From contig CAJOPP010000023.1 in NCBI GenBank assembly GCA_905236365.1, forward strand, positions 1 through 6,591: DNA of 6,591 nt, read 5' to 3'. The position numbers were made by a program, and so were the translations under genes. Positions within the stretch are counted from its first letter, which is position 1, and every line of letters starts with the position of its first letter. This document shows, in pieces, positions 6,282 to 6,591 of the stretch. This stretch comes from an uncultured Lachnospiraceae bacterium (lineage in GTDB: Bacteria; Bacillota; Clostridia; Lachnospirales; Lachnospiraceae). The notes below the pieces were generated by a model. That model had not been told where the DNA came from. It made no database searches and was given only the letters and a program-made list of their open reading frames with translations.

Positions 6282-6289
6282 CCTCCTTT
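6282..6289 (-). promoter_or_regulatory. Strong Shine-Dalgarno of the tandem binding-protein gene
   Basis: AAAGGAGG lies 6 nt before the ATG at 6275. It is the strongest ribosome binding site in the window and fits the high expression expected of a solute-binding lipoprotein. It also fixes the start codon. Confidence 0.9.
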
Positions 6290-6295
6290 ATTTTG

Positions 6296-6311
6296 ACCGC
6301 ATATATGCGGT
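6296..6311. promoter_or_regulatory. Perfect 16-nt palindrome between permease and binding-protein genes
   Basis: ACCGCATATATGCGGT is a perfect palindrome and can fold as a 6-bp stem with a TATA loop in the mRNA. It starts just after the permease stop codon and ends 6 nt before the Shine-Dalgarno sequence of the binding-protein gene. There is no T-run after it, so it is not a normal terminator. A small hairpin here could protect the 5' end of a processed binding-protein message or block decay, allowing more binding protein than permease. That role is inferred. A protein-binding operator is the alternative. Confidence 0.55.
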
Positions 6312-6314
6312 AGT

Positions 6315-6591
6315 TTATGATTTCTTTCTGGATAACTTGCCGCTTCTGGATATAACATCCATAAGAACAGCAGCTACTACGATAACACCAATTACAAGTC
6401 TCTGAATGCCGACCTGCACACCTATCATATTTAAGCCATTCTCAAGCGTCTGCCATACCGCAGCACCCATAAAAGTTCCAAGAAGCAGTCCGGTACCTCC
6501 ATTTGGAGACACGCCACCGATTACACCTGCAGCAACACCATACATCTCATATGTATTACCTGCTTCCATATTACCCATGCCGGCCTGTGCA
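6315..6591 (-). CDS. Sugar ABC transporter permease, RbsC/MglC family (3' part only)
   Basis: This is the last 91 or so residues of a membrane permease; the start lies beyond the window edge and the frame stays open to the last base. The visible part matches the C-terminal end of the RbsC/MglC/XylH family (BPD_transp_2): a GGVSPNGGTG segment corresponds to the conserved GG(T/V)S-x-x-GG-x-G motif, followed by a GT-x-x-GA helix, an ENGLNMIG segment like the family's NGLNLLG, and a final helix (QRLVIGVIVVAAVLMDVI). It ends in a basic cytoplasmic tail, RSGKLSRKKS. Such permeases form the membrane channel for ribose, galactose, xylose or related solutes and work with a two-cassette ATPase and a solute-binding protein. 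The true ATPase is not in the window and is probably encoded upstream. The binding protein follows 39 bp downstream. The substrate cannot be told. Confidence 0.9.
   Translation of the reverse strand, partial: AQAGMGNMEAGNTYEMYGVAAGVIGGVSPNGGTGLLLGTFMGAAVWQTLENGLNMIGVQVGIQRLVIGVIVVAAVLMDVISRSGKLSRKKS

Noticed and set aside
1..6591. CRISPR array, tRNA, rRNA, insertion sequence or prophage genes
   Set aside because: No spaced short repeats, cloverleaf-like sequences, transposase motifs or phage genes were seen. The only long repeat is the in-frame domain duplication.

Overview
The window looks like chromosomal DNA of a low-GC Gram-positive anaerobe, most likely a gut Clostridia or Lachnospiraceae type. 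The clues are A/T-rich codon use, strong AGGAGG-type ribosome binding sites, a lipoprotein-anchored solute-binding protein, and a LytS/YesM-type kinase paired with a YesN/AraC-type regulator. That assignment is inferred from style, not from a species marker. All five genes lie on the minus strand, so transcription runs from high to low coordinates and the window is nearly all coding.

In transcription order, the first gene (6315-6591) is the C-terminal end of an RbsC/MglC-type sugar ABC permease, cut by the window edge. After a 39-bp gap holding a perfect 16-nt palindrome comes a 610-residue lipoprotein (4443-6275). It contains two nearly identical RbsB-like sugar-binding domains in one chain, about 93% identical in protein by eye count. 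A 253-bp intergenic region follows. It holds two stem-loops, a plausible extended -10 promoter, and a leader of about 110 nt packed with palindromes.

The second transcription unit has three tightly packed genes. The first is a 529-residue response regulator with an N-terminal receiver and a C-terminal AraC-type DNA-binding domain (2600-4189). The second is a 349-residue histidine kinase whose two membrane helices are joined by about five residues, so it has no extracellular sensor domain (1538-2587). The third is a 487-residue protein with the two-cassette layout of RbsA/MglA sugar ATPases, but with its nucleotide-binding motifs eroded in both halves (75-1538). The last two genes overlap as TAATG. 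Positions 1-74 hold an unusually GC-rich hairpin.

My reading is a sugar transporter joined to its own signalling unit. The tandem binding protein captures ligand and passes it to the permease. A kinase with no outside sensor must get its signal from elsewhere, and the pseudo-ATPase encoded with it is a good candidate to link transporter state to the kinase. The regulator would then control this or related sugar genes. The individual families are recognised with good confidence. The coupling is a hypothesis, and the ligand cannot be told from the sequence.
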